Of a DNA stretch of 64,000 nucleotides, positions 33,931 to 46,859 are shown one piece after another. The stretch's first letter is position 1, and each line of letters begins with the position of its first letter. The DNA comes from Cyclina sinensis. Taxonomy: Eukaryota; Mollusca; Bivalvia; Venerida; Veneridae. A program made the translations under genes and the position numbers. The stretch lies in the NCBI GenBank assembly GCA_012932295.1, contig JAAONU010000001.1:3619104-3683103 (forward strand), read 5' to 3'. The notes below the pieces were generated by a model. That model was not told where the DNA came from. It made no database searches and was given only the letters and a program-made list of their open reading frames with translations.

Positions 33931-35517
33931 TAAGTTATAGAGGAGATAAATTTAAGACTAGTTAGTCTGGTCAATTAAGAAAAGCAGTATCTTTTTTTCT
34001 ATTCGGAAATCAATTAATAAAAAAGGAAATTAACTCTAATAGCATCTATATAACAATAAAGGCAAACATAGGATAAGCACTATCAATTATCATAACATTA
34101 CCAGACTGATCCATTTTTTGTCCACATAAAAGGCTTTGTACTTTGATATCATATTACTTTTTATTTCTTAACACAGACAAATGACCAGAACGTATTAAAA
34201 TCAAAACAGAAAATATAGCCAGAAACGTACTAAAATTAAAATCAATAAAAACAATTACTTTTTAATGAAAAGAAATATCTGACTGAAACTTGAAACCAAA
34301 ATATCAAACGGCAAAGTTATAGGTCAGAAAATGATTTCTTTTACTGATATTTCTCAACTTCTCTGACATGATTTTCGATATTGTTTCGGATCGAATGAAA
34401 CGTAGCTCTTTCTATGGGTGCATTGCAGCTACAATTCTTCAATTTACTTTTCTGGTATGAAGAATTTTGCTATCATTACCTTATTCTTGTATCACTGTCA
34501 CGTCAGGCTAATAGGCCTTCTTATTTATTTGAACATTAAGAAAACGTTCACATTACATCTCAGGCAAAACGCTAAATAAAGTTCTATCATCAAACACCTG
34601 AAGTCATGGGGAAATATGTGTAACTGTTACTGTTGACTTTGTAATTACGTATTGCACATACGTTTCATAAAGATTGCATTTGATGTCACTTAGTTTTGGA
34701 CATCTAAGTAAATATACTGGAAGAAGATAAGTGTATATGATTACAATCACAAGCTACTAGCAGCTTTAAGTACGTTTTTAAACAGAGAAAAAAAAATGAA
34801 AACCATTTCCATCAAATTACTCCTCAAGTAGCACCCCAAAATTTTGTTGTAAAATGAAAGTTATCAAAACACAGCAAGCAAGGAAAGTCGATGGCCATTG
34901 ACAGTGCAAATAACTAGCTATTGGACGTCACAAAGGCTCGGTGTAATGATTTAAAAGCAATGTCAGTCATAACATTCAAAAGCATTTTAGGCTATACGAT
35001 AAGTATAATGCACTAGAAATAATCCATAAACAAAATTACACCGATATTTAAAGAAAGAAAGTACTGGATAATTAACTGCAATTCTTATCATACGTTAACC
35101 ACATCAAGTCATCATATATATTCACTTGTTTAAGTCATGAAGTCGCAAAACGTTATAAAGGATTTATATCTGTTATATCTGTGCTACAGAATACATAATT
35201 TTAATGTCAATGTTTTGTTTATTATCTTCACTGTTTTTATATTCAATTTCTATCAATTTATTACAGAACATGCTTGCCAAATATTACGCAAGTTGATGTT
35301 TGCTCTTGCTACTATCTTTATAGATTATGACTAATCAAAATTGCTACACATATTTGACGTTGTGCCAAACATTTGACGGTTAAACATTTAAGTTTGATAT
35401 CAGTCGATATCCAGAGACACTACTGTTTCATCTCAATGTTAAATGACCTGGTGGTTATTTATTACTTCAAATATCTGCACTTACTGAGTTGAACTGCAAA
35501 AGAATATAATATAACTA
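33931..35517. other. Upstream side of unit 1; no separate gene seen
   Basis: AT-rich flank that would be upstream of the unit 1 start. An open frame of 65 codons at 35,137-35,334 is not recognisable. Confidence 0.35.
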
Positions 35518-36866
35518 AAGGGCCATGGTGGCCCTGGATCGCTCACCTGAGTACTTGAGCTGCGGATCTGCCATTCAGCAAACATCATAAGCAAAAAAAA
35601 CAGTTTGTGAATTGAAGCTTTTCAAAACTCTTACATTTTATACAAATAGAACCCCGGGGCAGGGCCCATTTTGATCCCAAGGACATGATTTGAACATGTT
35701 TAGTATGTATCTACTGGACAATAGTAAATAAAAAACCTAAGCTTTAAGGCTTACAGTCACACACAAGAAGATATTCAAAATTTTTCTTACCCAAACTCAA
35801 TGTAAAACGAGAGACATCCGGGCCGTGTCAATTTTAACACTAGGGGCATCATTTGAGCAATTTTATAGAGGCCAACTATACAAATCTACGTACTAAATAT
35901 CTGAGGTCTAGAGCTTACGAGTTTTGACAAGACGATTTTTTAAGATTAAATACTTTAAAAAATAGGACCCCGAGTTTGGGCCAATTTTGATTCCAGGGAC
36001 AAAATTTGTGTAAACTTGTTAGAGGTCTATTAGAGAATGCAACATACAAAATATTTAAGCTCTAGCGCACACAGATTCAGACAAGTACATTTTTAAGTCT
36101 TCCTGGTATATGTCCTTGTAAAATCAAGTGACCACTTTTATGAACCCAGAGGCATACTTTGAACATTCTTAGATGATGCTCCAAGCAAAATATCTAAGGT
36201 CTAAAGCTTAGGGTTTCTCAAGATTTATATATTACGCAAACAGAACCCCCGGGACGGTGCCAATTTTGACCCCAGGAACATTATTTGAACAAAGTTGGTA
36301 GAGGTTTACAATACAATGCATCAATTAGAGTATCTAAGCTCTAAAGCAAACAGTTTCATACAAGAAGATGTTTTATGTCTTCCCTATATAACCCTACGAA
36401 AAATCAAGTGATCCCGGGTCAAGGCCAATAACGGCAATTTGAACAATCTTAGTAGATGACATCTAGATGATGTTCCCTGCAAAATACCTAATCCCTTTGA
36501 TTTTTGGTTTCAGACAAGAAGATGTTTTAGGTGTTCCCTACATAAGCCTATGTAATATCAACTAACCCCCGTGACACGGCCAATTATGACTCCAGGGGCA
36601 TAATTTTAACAATTATGGTACAGGATCTCTAGCTGAATCCGTACACTCTAGGCTTTGAGGTTTCGGACAAGAAGATTTTCAAAGTTTTCTTTTCTGCTGC
36701 CATAGCAACTAGAGTTCTTGATGGGATGGAATTCTTTGGAAAACTTTGGACAAGCTTCATGCAAGGAATGTCTCTGGCAAGTTTCATCAACCACGCGACG
36801 CACGACACACGACGGACACAGAGCAAACCTTAAAGAATACCTTGAGTTTATGCTCAGGTGAGCTTA
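35518..36866. repeat. Long interspersed repeat with inverted CTCACCTGAG ends and internal tandem units
   Basis: The left end GGCCATGGTGGCCCTGGATC leads into GCTCACCTGAG (35540-35550), which is the inverse of GCTCAGGTGAGC at 36851-36862. Inside are about six diverged units marked by GACAAGAAGATNTTNAAAG, CCCGGGGC...CCAATTTTGAC and ATTTGAACAA. Related words occur in the duplication ends at 22.1 and 26.5 kb. This style of element is common in bivalves. It encodes no visible protein. Confidence 0.75.
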
Positions 36867-36997
36867 AAACAATAAATTGCTTATTTACTATAGTGTCACA
36901 TACTTGTTATCCTGTACACGCAGGCGCCAGGCGAACGGACAACAGGTAACCATTTTTAAAATAACTAGTGTCTCATCTACCCACTTCGTCAGAACGA

Positions 36998-37055
36998 ATT
37001 CTTGACGGGAATCGAACGTCTCCGCAAGAGAACGCCTTAACTACTAGGCAACGGA
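36998..37055 (-). repeat. tRNA-like head of a SINE
   Basis: On the minus strand TCCGTTGCCTAGTAGTTAAGG resembles a tRNA 5' half with an A box. GTTCGATTCCC (37017-37007) is a near-perfect B box at the right distance. The acceptor stem does not close convincingly, so I read it as a tRNA-derived SINE head or pseudogene and not a working tRNA. Confidence 0.6.
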
Positions 37056-37337
37056 AGATGTTTAGAGATTATAATCTTAGGGAGAAGAATGTCAATGCAT
37101 ACTGAAAACATGAATAATTTAAACTTTTTATAAGGTATACGGTAATTTTCAAACTTGTTCAGAGAAAATAAATTCAGAATATGCAGATTTTTACACATTT
37201 GTACAAAATTGGTAATTTCTGAAAGAGGAAGGAAACAAAATATGCAAACTTTTTTTTTAACTGTCCTTTAAGCAAATTTATATCCGTTTGATTTTGAAGT
37301 GAATGATTAATATTTCATATTTTTGCTTGATTTATGT

Positions 37338-37560
37338 TTAAGGGACACAATTAAAAATAAGCCAAGTATTTACAGAATTAACCGAAAATATATTTACATA
37401 TGCAATCAAATCAATATCGTCATTTAGCCAAAGTGATTTATAAAAGCAACCAAACATAAATGCAGTAAAGTTGTGCAACAAATTGTTAGAGAAAAAAAGA
37501 AAATAGGATTCATCGTTTGAACGGAGATGTGATTGAAACATATTTTATTATATAAAAATA
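37338..37560 (-). other. Segment related to 32.5-32.7 kb, possible exon of tandem unit 2
   Basis: Shares about 60 bp with the segment at 32,640-32,700 and keeps the matching frame open (NFTAFMFGCFYKSLWL). It lies about 1.4 kb downstream of the degraded unit 2 core on the minus strand. Evidence for translation is weak. Confidence 0.3.
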
Positions 37561-38799
37561 TCAAACTGCGGTGATTGAAAGCCCGACATCTTACGACATC
37601 AAAGGCCATAACATAAAATAAGCACATTTAAATCTAAAATAGTATTATTCCTCAAGTACTGGGACAAAAAGTCGTATAGATAAAGGTCAACGTCTATCGA
37701 GTCTCTTACACAGACATTAAAAAATACTAACAGTGAAAATCTTTGCAAAATAAACTACAATAATAAAACGACATGATTTTACGGCCATGTTTTTATACAT
37801 TAAGTTATTTTTTTATATAAATGACAAAAAGCTGCTGAAATTTTTTCTAAATAGTAACAAATGTATTTAATGCCAAACTTTTAATGGAATGTATACATTT
37901 AAACATACATTTTAAATTTTGATCGCTTAACAGTTTGGTAAAGAGATTCTTTATAGTTCGAAGAAATGAGGTCTCTTAAAATCTAAAATACAGGTTTATT
38001 TTATTCTTGAACGGCTATTACATAAACTTTGCAAAAGAATTCGATGAAAATGATTTCAGTCAGTACTTCTCTTTTTGATGAAAAACGCCAACATAGTGTT
38101 ATTTAACAATTCCAGTGCCTAATTAAAGACCAAAATGCAAAATTGATAAAGGTGATATAATTTTCTAAGACAACGTTTCTCATACTTATTATATTAACTT
38201 AAAACGTATTTATTACTGGCTTTGCGTCTAAAAGCAATCACCTTAAAGGCATTTACCTTTTTGGAACCTTCTTTACTCACCAGAATGGTCTAAAACATCC
38301 TAGTCAAAACACTTAAGTAGCAATACATGTACATTAACGCTTTAGTTTCTTTTCACTTCTCGTAAGTGTTCTTTAAAAAGATATTAAGACATATATATCA
38401 GAGTTCTATCAGGTGCAATATGTACAGAAAATAAAGAGAAATAATCTTGATAAGACATTAATTTATGACTATGAAGGATAAAATTTACCTTTAACACGTT
38501 AAGGCAGTGAAGAAGTATTAACTGTATTCTCAACTAGAGAAATCAAATGTCTTCAAAATCCCTTGTGAAAATGTGTCGAAATACTGATATTTCAATAATG
38601 CCAGCGAATTATCTAAAACTTATAATAACTTCAGTAGAACTTAAAATATAAAGCATTTCTTATTTCCTGATGTAATAATTTCACAAGGTTTTGTTTCAAG
38701 AATTAGACGTTTTCTAACATATTTTAAGACTAAACTGATTTCTGAAAACTTTTACTTAATTACTGAACTCATAACTTTCTGGTTTAATTATTGGTTTAA
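37561..38799. other. Stretch without a recognised gene
   Basis: AT-rich; nothing beyond chance open frames. Confidence 0.35.
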
Positions 38800-39470
38800 C
38801 GCATTAAAAAGTTGTTAAACAAGACCAAGAAACTGTAAAAACTAATTAAAGCTGAGATAAGATTTCTTGTTTGTTTAATCAGAAAAGCAGTTACATAACA
38901 GGCAATAAAAACACTGAGCCACGAAATAGCGAAGAATTTCTGCCTGCAATAGCCACAATATGTCTGGTTTTTAAATTAAACATTCTGTCGTGATCATATG
39001 TTGTGCACGCATCCACCTTTTATCTAGGAAAATAGGTCTACTGCAAATTTCGATTACATTGTATAAAGCGATAGATTTCAATGCACCTCTAACACAACTA
39101 GAACAACAACTATTGGGCTATGTCATATTTATTTTCGGTCAATATAACTTTAGCAATTAAGTAATTTTCTATTCTTCTCCTTTCTTTAGGCACACAGACT
39201 TCAGCTTTGTCTTATAACATATCAAATCCTATCAAAAAGAAATCAGATCAACTAGTTTCGATTCCTATCATACAGATCAGTGTTCGTAGGCTACATGCAG
39301 TTCAAAAGACTTTTGCAACCAACCCTTAATCTCATTACGCGACAACTTATGTATAATCAGTGACCAAAGCACATGTGTTCTTATTATGATAATCTTTAAA
39401 ACTTATTTTACGGCAACGTATAGTTGCTGATTTCTGGAATTCCTTCACGAGTTCAGAAGCTACAGAATAC
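38800..39470 (-). repeat. Diverged tandem unit 2 (conserved core, degraded)
   Basis: Matches units 1 and 3 in order: AACAAGACCAAGAAACTG near 38,819, CAATAGCCACAATATGTC near 38,947, CAACTTATGTATAATCAG near 39,343 and GGAATTCCTTCACGAGTTC near 39,437. The start frame has lost its ATG: at 38,938-38,975 only IVAIAGRNS remains in register with VVAILNRSY and VVSIIGRTN of its neighbours. It therefore looks like a dead copy. Confidence 0.5.
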
Positions 39471-39580
39471 ATACTGATATCTAGCATTCCTTCATAAGCT
39501 ATAATGCTAGAAAATGTATTTCAGTAAATTCATGATTAAAATCGTCAATACACAACCGAAAATCCAGATTTAACTAGATT

Positions 39581-40885
39581 TGTGAAGTTAGCGGCCTAGC
39601 GGCCTGGCGGCGTGAAGTTAGCGGCCTAGCGGCCTAACGGCCTGGCGGCGTGAAGTTAGCGGCCTGGCGGCCTAGCGGCCTGGCGGCGTGAAGTTACCGG
39701 CCTGGCGGCGTAAAGTTAGCGGCCTAGCGGCGTGAAGATGGCCGCCTTTATCACAATTTAGGTTGATCTTAAAAACGGATTGAAATCTATTTTTACAGCA
39801 TATAATGTAAATTGCAGGGGTGTATAAGAAAGTTATCGACATGATTTAGCTTTTATTTTTTAAAATAAATTATTTAACAAAGTTCTAGCTTATCTGCAAA
39901 GACGACTCGGAATCTCTTTGTACATTTACTCCCATGTACTCTATGTAAATTACATTTCAGTTGATGATTAAGTAAAATATCAACAAGAACTAGCTTTGAT
40001 TTTCTTTAAGTTTTCGAAGCCTGGCGGCCTAGCGGCCTGACGGCCTAAACTTAAAATTTATCATAATTTATGTTTATCTTGAAAACGTCTTGAAATCGAT
40101 TTTTTCAGCATGTAATGTACATTTCAGGGGTGAATAAGCAAAATATCAACAAGAACTAGCTTTGATTTTTTTTAAGTTTTCGAAGTCTGGCGGCCTAGCG
40201 GCCTAAACTTAATATTTATCATAATTTATGTTTATCTTTAAAACGGCTTGAATTCGATTTTTACAGCATGCAATGTACATTTCAGGGATGATTAAGTAAA
40301 ATATCAACAAGAACTAGCTTTGATTTTTTTTAAGTTTTCGAAGCCTGGCGGCCTAGCGGCCTAAACTAAATATTTATCATAATTTATGTTTATCTTAAAA
40401 CGTCTTGAAATCGATTTTTTCAGCATGTAATGTACATTTCAAGGGTGAATAAGCAAAATATTGATATTTTTGTTGATATTTTACTTAATCATCCCTGAAA
40501 TGTACATTGCATGCTGTAAAAATCGAATTCAAGCCGTTTTTAAGATAAACATAAATTATGATAAATATTAAGTTTAGGCCGCTAGGCCGCTAGGCCGCCA
40601 GGCCGCCAGACTTCGAAAATTTAAAAAAAAAATCAAAGCTAGTTCTTGTTGATATTTTGCTTATACACCCCTGCAATTTACATTATATGCTGTAAAAATA
40701 GATTTCAATCCGTTTTTAAGATCAACCTAAATTGTGATAAAGGCAGCCATCTTCACGCCGCTAGGCCGCTAACTTTACGCCGCCAGGCCGCTAGGCCGCC
40801 AGGCCGCTAACTTCACGCCGCCAGGCCGCTAGGCCGCCAGGCCGCTAACTTCACGCCGCCAGGCCGCTAGGCCGCTAACTTCACA
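39581..40885. mobile_element. 1.3-kb palindromic element built from CGGCCTAG/CGGCCTGG octamers
   Basis: The ends are exact inverted words, TGTGAAGTTAGCGGCC and GGCCGCTAACTTCACA. Each end is a GC-rich block of CGTGAAGTTAGCGG units followed by one to three CCTAGCGG or CCTGGCGG octamers, a nested repeat. Inside come AT-rich units of about 170 bp, each with TTTATCATAATTTATGTTTA and ATATCAACAAGAACTAGC. There are about four on the left, then the orientation flips near 40,460 and the right arm repeats the plan in reverse. ATTTAACT occurs at 39568-39575 and at 40886-40893, a possible 8-bp target duplication, although five extra bases separate the left copy from the end. No protein is encoded. Confidence 0.85.
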
Positions 40886-42042
40886 ATTTAACTTTGATTT
40901 CATCAAAGGCAGACAATGTTGACATTCCTCAGGATATTCAGTGAGTATAAGATTTTTTTGGCTGATATTGACATGCCTTTTACCAAGTGTCAATTTCATT
41001 TTACTGAATTGTAAAATATGAAAGATTAAAACTTCAATTTATTCGTTACTGTTAAATATGAATAAAATATTAACATGTAAGAAAATATATCTTGTGGAAA
41101 CAGCAGTGAAATCTTAAGATAACGATTTGTTTTCAAGTAATATACCTTTTTTAAGGTTTCAGCATTGACTTAAACTTAAAATAACACACCATTTTCAATA
41201 GAAAAGAATAGAAGGTAGAGGTATTTTACCATTAGAGACAAGACAAATCCTTGTCAACAAACAATGCAAACTTTTCATTTTCATTGATGAATCAGTTCTA
41301 TCCAGCAGCATTTCATATATTACTTATTTCATTACATTATTACCCATTAAGCATCAAGAGAAAACTATATAAAATCACGGCATGTCGTTTTGATATATTT
41401 AACCTGTCGACGGTGTCGTTCGATTTTTTATTGCAGCCACGAAGAACGAAGACTGTTTATGTCTTAGTAGTTCCTTTAATATAATATTGCTAAATTACAT
41501 TGTAAAATTAGGCAGGTGCAAAGAACGATAATAAATTACAAGGTGGAAGTCCCATTAGTTCTTTTCCTGAAGTCGTATACATGTACTTGTGTGTCTGACA
41601 TCAGAGTAAGGTATGCTTGCAAGTCTATGAACATGTTTTACTTGACTGCATGTATATATATCTTTTTCATCGATTGTTAAGAAATATTTGGTGTAAAGTC
41701 TTTTAATAAGGTGCTTTCTTCACGAAAAAACAATATTTAAATATATTTTTAACTATAGACAATGGCTTTCCATGATCCTTTTTTTTAAAAAGATATCAGT
41801 AAACATTTCTTATGAACATGTTTAAAAAAAAATACGCATCAGTTGAAAAATTTGTTTCCTTTTTATAAGGCAACTTTTAGCCTTAATGAACACCTCTCAT
41901 TTATGATTCAAAACTGAAAAACAACAAAGCGTAATGCATCTAACAGTGTTTAGTCTTAAACAACATCAAAATATAAAAGCAATGGCTAAGAAATCAGAGA
42001 AGCAGTAAAAAAACAGCTTAAATTTAGCACCAATGATTTTAC
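40886..42042. other. Stretch without a recognised gene
   Basis: AT-rich. A plus-strand frame at 41,251-41,484 lacks recognisable features. Confidence 0.35.
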
Positions 42043-42484
42043 TTTAAAGGGGCTGTGCTCCAGATGACAAAAAAAGAAAGTTTTCTTGTATTATAAATTT
42101 CTTGTAATATTTATGATTAATGCTTAAAAAATAACCTACTGACAAAAAATAAGTCAAATAATTACATTATAAATTGATTTTTTCCCTTTCAAAGTGCTAT
42201 ACCGTAACGCGACGGTATAACTATATCGTATAAGATTTAAAGTAAATATCTGTAATATCACATGCGGCGATGGTGGTGACAGTAAAAGCGTTGGAAATAT
42301 TTTGTTAACATGAGGGTCCAGAGTTCAAATCAGGCTGGAGCGAAAATATTTTTTCTATTATATTTTGACTTTTATAATCAGTTTTGAAGTAAAATATTAT
42401 GTTGTTATAATCTCACGGCATCTAAATATATAATTTATGAAAAAAAAAATTTTTATGTCAAATCTGGAGTACAGCCTCTTTAAA
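42043..42484. mobile_element. TTAA-type MITE with a tRNA-like internal segment
   Basis: The 23-bp ends TTTAAAGGGGCTG...CCAGAT (42043-42065) and their inverse at 42462-42484 differ at two positions. Each end carries TTAA, the target used by piggyBac-type elements. Inside is a hairpin TATACCGT/ACGGTATA with a six-base loop (42198-42219). Further on, a segment with GAGTTCAAATC near 42,321 resembles a Pol III B box after a tRNA-like GCGTTGGAAAT...TTAACATGAGGG stretch. A DNA transposon that captured a tRNA-like piece is one reading; chance similarity is another. No transposase is present. Confidence 0.65.
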
Positions 42485-44479
42485 CGGTTTCACTGTTTTG
42501 TTCTGAATCTTTTATGTTTTAAAATAATAAAAAACACCAAATAATCATTTTAACGTCTTCTTTTATTCCTAGGATGAATATTTTCAATAAGCTGCAAAAT
42601 CAGCTTGTTTGTTTTACATTTTGTTTTTATTCAGTTCTTGAGATAAAAAAACCCTACATATATGCGTTCAATATGTTATTAATATTTACCCAAATGTAAA
42701 CTAGTAGTTTCATCAACGGATTAAGAAAATCCTAACCAGCATGAAAGCCGAAAAACTACTTCACCAACAGGTTTCAGACAAGAGTTTTAGAATTACATTA
42801 AGATTTCACGTAACAATTATGTAACAAGATATAACAATTAGCAGAAACATGCAAGAGTAGAAGAAGCATTCCATCTAACAACTGACGACCTAGCGCGAGA
42901 TTACAATATTTAGTTTCAAAACCATCATGTAAATGTATTTTACGCATTTAACAATCTTTTTTTTCAGAAAATGACAGAAACAGAAATAAAGTTTGAAACC
43001 TATTTTAAATACAATGCAATCTTATAAACTGGCAAAAGGAAACTTAGAAAGAAAGTTTGAAACTATCTTGGAATGTCAGATACATAAATATGCAATCTAA
43101 TAAACTCTTAAAAGAAAACCTATAGATTCTTCTTTTTGTCTGTATAAATACTTGCACGACAATTCATTTTTACAAATCCCTTCTTTATATATCTGCGGCA
43201 GGTTAGCATCAAAGGCACTGTTTCAAAATTATCTCATGCAGGTTGCTCAGAACAACTTTTTGTCTGCAGAACAAAATACATTTGATGCAAATATGTTACA
43301 TGCTGCAGTGATTCTCAGCTGTTTTTCTATTAAATTATTCCCTCGTTATCAACTGAAATCCTTGCCAAGATTAAGAAGTAATGATTCTTATGTAACCACT
43401 GTTGCAGATTACCACTTATCTTTAATTAAAATTTCGAGAAGAAAAGAGTTAAGAAACTAAATGTGATACTTTTTAAAACGTTTGCTTCTTTTCAACCCAA
43501 ATTGGATTTTCCCACTACATCAGCAAGACTGTAGAAGTAGTATTTAGAAATTTAACATAACTGGCTATATTTTCAACAGTTTACACAATCCAGTCATTCT
43601 TACTAAGTTAACATATTGAAGACAATGTGTATCGATTGCATCTTGGTTTAACAAAAGTGTACTTATTCACGTGCCAAAGCCTAATAGGAGTTGGCATCAA
43701 GTTGTCACCATTAAGCTCAAAACGTTTCCGGCGGCAATATTTGCTAGACTTGCATAATTTTATACAGTTCTAATAAATCTGTAAAGTAACACTTTTAAGT
43801 CATGACTCAAAAACAAATATATCAATTTTCCTAGACTCTTAGCAGTCGCAATTCAATAAGAAAAATAGAAACTATTAATGCAATGTAGACACTATGCCTT
43901 ATAAATACCAATCTAGGACATTTAAAATTGTTATTTCGTTGAATCAAGACATTTTAATGATGTTCCTATAATCTCGACTATTTAACTTGTGGATACTGAG
44001 AGCATGTTACATATATTTGATATGAACGAAAGTGTGTGAAATATACAATACGTTTGATAATATATTAGACAGGTATGAAATTAATATAAATATTTTAATT
44101 GTTCCGGTACTCCGATATATATAAATCATCTAAATTTCTATCATTTTTCTGTTATTTAGACAAATGAGTTAAATCAATTTTCTGAGAAAAAGAATCGGCG
44201 AAAAAATAAAATCTCACTGATAATCAAATTTCTCTGTACAGTATGGCATAGACAGATAAAATGCATGCTACCGATTAACTACTAGCTGTGCACAAAAACC
44301 TAGAGGAATCAAATTTGCAAAACTGCTTGCATCCCTTGTAGCATTTCCTACCTTATCACTTTGTATAAACAAATAGGTGATAAAAACTTAAATCTTTTTA
44401 TTACCCTGAACATTTCAAACATTTTTTCAAAAGACTTTGAGAAAGAGAAATGTGAAAATATTTAACTCAATTTTGCATA
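42485..44479. other. Stretch without a confident gene
   Basis: A plus-strand frame of 102 codons at 43,152-43,460 has no ATG until its middle and matches nothing I know. The rest is AT-rich and featureless. Confidence 0.35.
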
Positions 44480-45220
44480 ATGAAAATCCAAATTCAAGTT
44501 AAACAAAAGATGATGAAAAACAGATCTAACGAAATTGTAAATACAGACGCATTAAGAAACGGCAAGTAATACAGATTGCTTTCTGATGCATTCTATATCA
44601 TCTAAACAGCATTTACTATACAAGAAAAATACAAAACACTGAGACATACCGAGTTGGTTCTGCCAATAATAGATACTACATCTCCATTTTCCATGTCTGA
44701 TGTTAATATGAATCATTTTGTTGTCATGGTCAAAAATGGTCCAAGTGTTCCACACACTTCCTTAATAGATCCTCTACCGTTTTACATTTATTGTTAAATA
44801 TCAATAAAACCAATTTAAAAGTACAAAATTCTACAACTATTGTGTTATGTCAGTAACAACGCTTGAACTAGTAGCTACAAGTTGTTGTCACTGAGAAAAA
44901 CACATTACAGGGTATCTCACTTTCTGTCAGCATACAAAAATCACATTATTCCATATGAAACTTGATTTTCCTTGTAGCTAAGATCTAATTTAAGAGCTAT
45001 TGTTTTATTTATTTCAATTCCTTTCACTTAGATCCGTATACATGTAGTCCGTGATCAGTCTGCAATCCAATCCTTATAATGCTAAGCGACAAGTAATGAA
45101 TTATCAGAACCAAGCTTTCGTGTGTGTTTTTTAACGAAGTTATTTCACGTTGTCAGAGTTGAATAAATAATATTGGTAATTCTTCTATGAGTTCTGAAAC
45201 TCTGTTGCAAATTACAGAGA
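44480..45220 (-). repeat. Diverged tandem unit 3 (conserved core)
   Basis: Aligns with units 1 and 2 through AACAGATCTAACGAAA (44,520), the TACATCTCCATTTTCCATG block (44,677), AGCGACAAGTAATGAATTATC (45,083) and GGTAATTCTTCTATGAGTTC (45,175). The AGTAATGAATT word sits at the same distance from the start frame as in unit 1. Confidence 0.6.
44650..44694 (-). CDS. Candidate first coding exon, MENGDVV family, unit 3
   Basis: The minus-strand ATG at 44694 has G at -3 and G at +4, and an in-frame TGA lies 24 nt upstream. The frame reads MENGDVVSIIGRTNS and then reaches GTATGTC, a possible donor in phase 0. Comparison with unit 1 shows the first seven residues unchanged despite several silent differences. 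A different frame over the same bases (upstream word WTIFDHDNKM) is open here but closed in unit 1, so I prefer the MENGDVV frame. The protein family is unknown, and no second exon was confirmed. Confidence 0.4.
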
Positions 45221-46859
45221 AGGCATGTGAAGTCAATCTGTGATTAAATGGTCTGTCCAATTCGGCAATTAGGTACACTTTCTACCCGGCAATCATGCAA
45301 GAGATAAGCAAATCTGTTTCGATCACTGATGTCTGATGATCACGCCTATCTCTAGGCGAGTTTCAGCAATATTGTAACTACAGCAAATGTTTTCTGACAA
45401 TCATTTTCTACATTCCCTCTGATCAGACTACGTTGACATTGCCGGAAATTTGAGGGGCTTTTTTGTTTGTTTATTTCTCGGCTGTATTCTCAGCAGTGTA
45501 ATTTAAAACGTATCAGAATGCTATCATTTCTGGTCAGAACTTATAAAATGATGTAGAAATACCAAGATGCTACTACATCAGGATGCTTTCAAATAAGTAG
45601 ATTTGAACTGAGTGAAATGTTACATTACTCTCCCACATGACTGCGTGCTATCTTATTAATTCAATCATTTTTTTTCTTTTTGGATGAAATTGTGAACTTA
45701 ACTTTCCAACATGTCGGTTTCCCTAAAACAATAAACCACTACATCTCAAATAATGTTTCTCTTAATCTAAAAAGATGAAGTCGTCATATCAAATACTGAA
45801 ATTAGACATTTAATTCAGATGACACTGCATTATCGATAAGTACGGTTAAAGCCAGGGGGGACAAAAAAACATACAGACACAAATAAATAAATAAAAAATA
45901 AATAAATAAATAAAATATGAGGCATTCATCAAAAAAATACTTTAGATGAAAATGAACCTAGGCCCACCTATAATTTCTTTGCGTGACGAAATATGAAATG
46001 ATCGTGGATTTTAACTATATTGCATTTAACAGAACCAATCAAATGGAAATTTAAATAAACAAATCTATACGGTGCATGAACGTACTGGTATCTACTTTTA
46101 TTCAACAGTCTAAATAGTAACAGTCATATTTCATTGTTTTTCATTTTTTACACCATCCAATTTTTTCATCTAACTTAACTTTGGTAAAATAACTTTTTGA
46201 CCGGAGCTGACATTTTACCCTACACTTTAAAAAAATACACAAAATTTTTTGAGCTACGTGACTGTTTTTCACATTATCTCTGCGAATCTTTGTTTAGAAT
46301 AAAAGAATTGACAGCTGTAATTTGATTATTATTAGTGATAACTTTATCAACTCTTGATCTAATCAAATATAATGATATAACTTCTGAAGAACTATAAACA
46401 TCATCTCGAAATTAACCGTCATTTTTTGACGGTTTTATCTTAACGATTTATAAAATCACTGAAAATAAATCGAATTCAGAAACAGATTTGAAATCTTTTG
46501 AAAATCTTGGGGTTTTTTTAATGCCGTTGCTTTGTGTTTTCCCCTTTTTTTCTTAACATCTTATCTTAATTTTTATATCAGAAAATTCTAATTTCACTTC
46601 CTTAGCTTATTTAACAATTATACGATCCCACAAACATAAAAATATATCGGTACTTTTAACAGTAATAAGTAAGAATGTTGCCAAGCAATAAAAGTCCCCT
46701 TCCGGAAAGAGCATTGTCACACTTAATAGCACCAAATTTCAAATACTGACAATCAGTCAGCTGAAATCAATAGTTTCTTGTTAATGATAGATAAACAAAT
46801 AATAGCACCAATAAATTTTGCCTAATGTCTCAATCAAATGCATCAATAGGTTCCAGAAA
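45221..46859. other. Stretch with simple repeats, no gene seen
   Basis: Contains an (AAAT)n microsatellite at about 45,880-45,917 and small perfect hairpins at 45,346-45,361 (CGCCTA/TAGGCG) and 46,414-46,434 (AACCGTCA/TGACGGTT). No coding frame seen. Confidence 0.5.

Noticed and set aside
43152..43460. 102-codon plus-strand frame
   Set aside because: Starts with TTG, lacks an early ATG, shows no motif and has no splice signals at its ends.
44560..44755. Trp-rich minus-strand frame (WNTWTIFDHDNKM...) overlapping the MENGDVV start
   Set aside because: The corresponding frame in unit 1 is closed by a stop, whereas the MENGDVV frame is kept in both units with silent differences.
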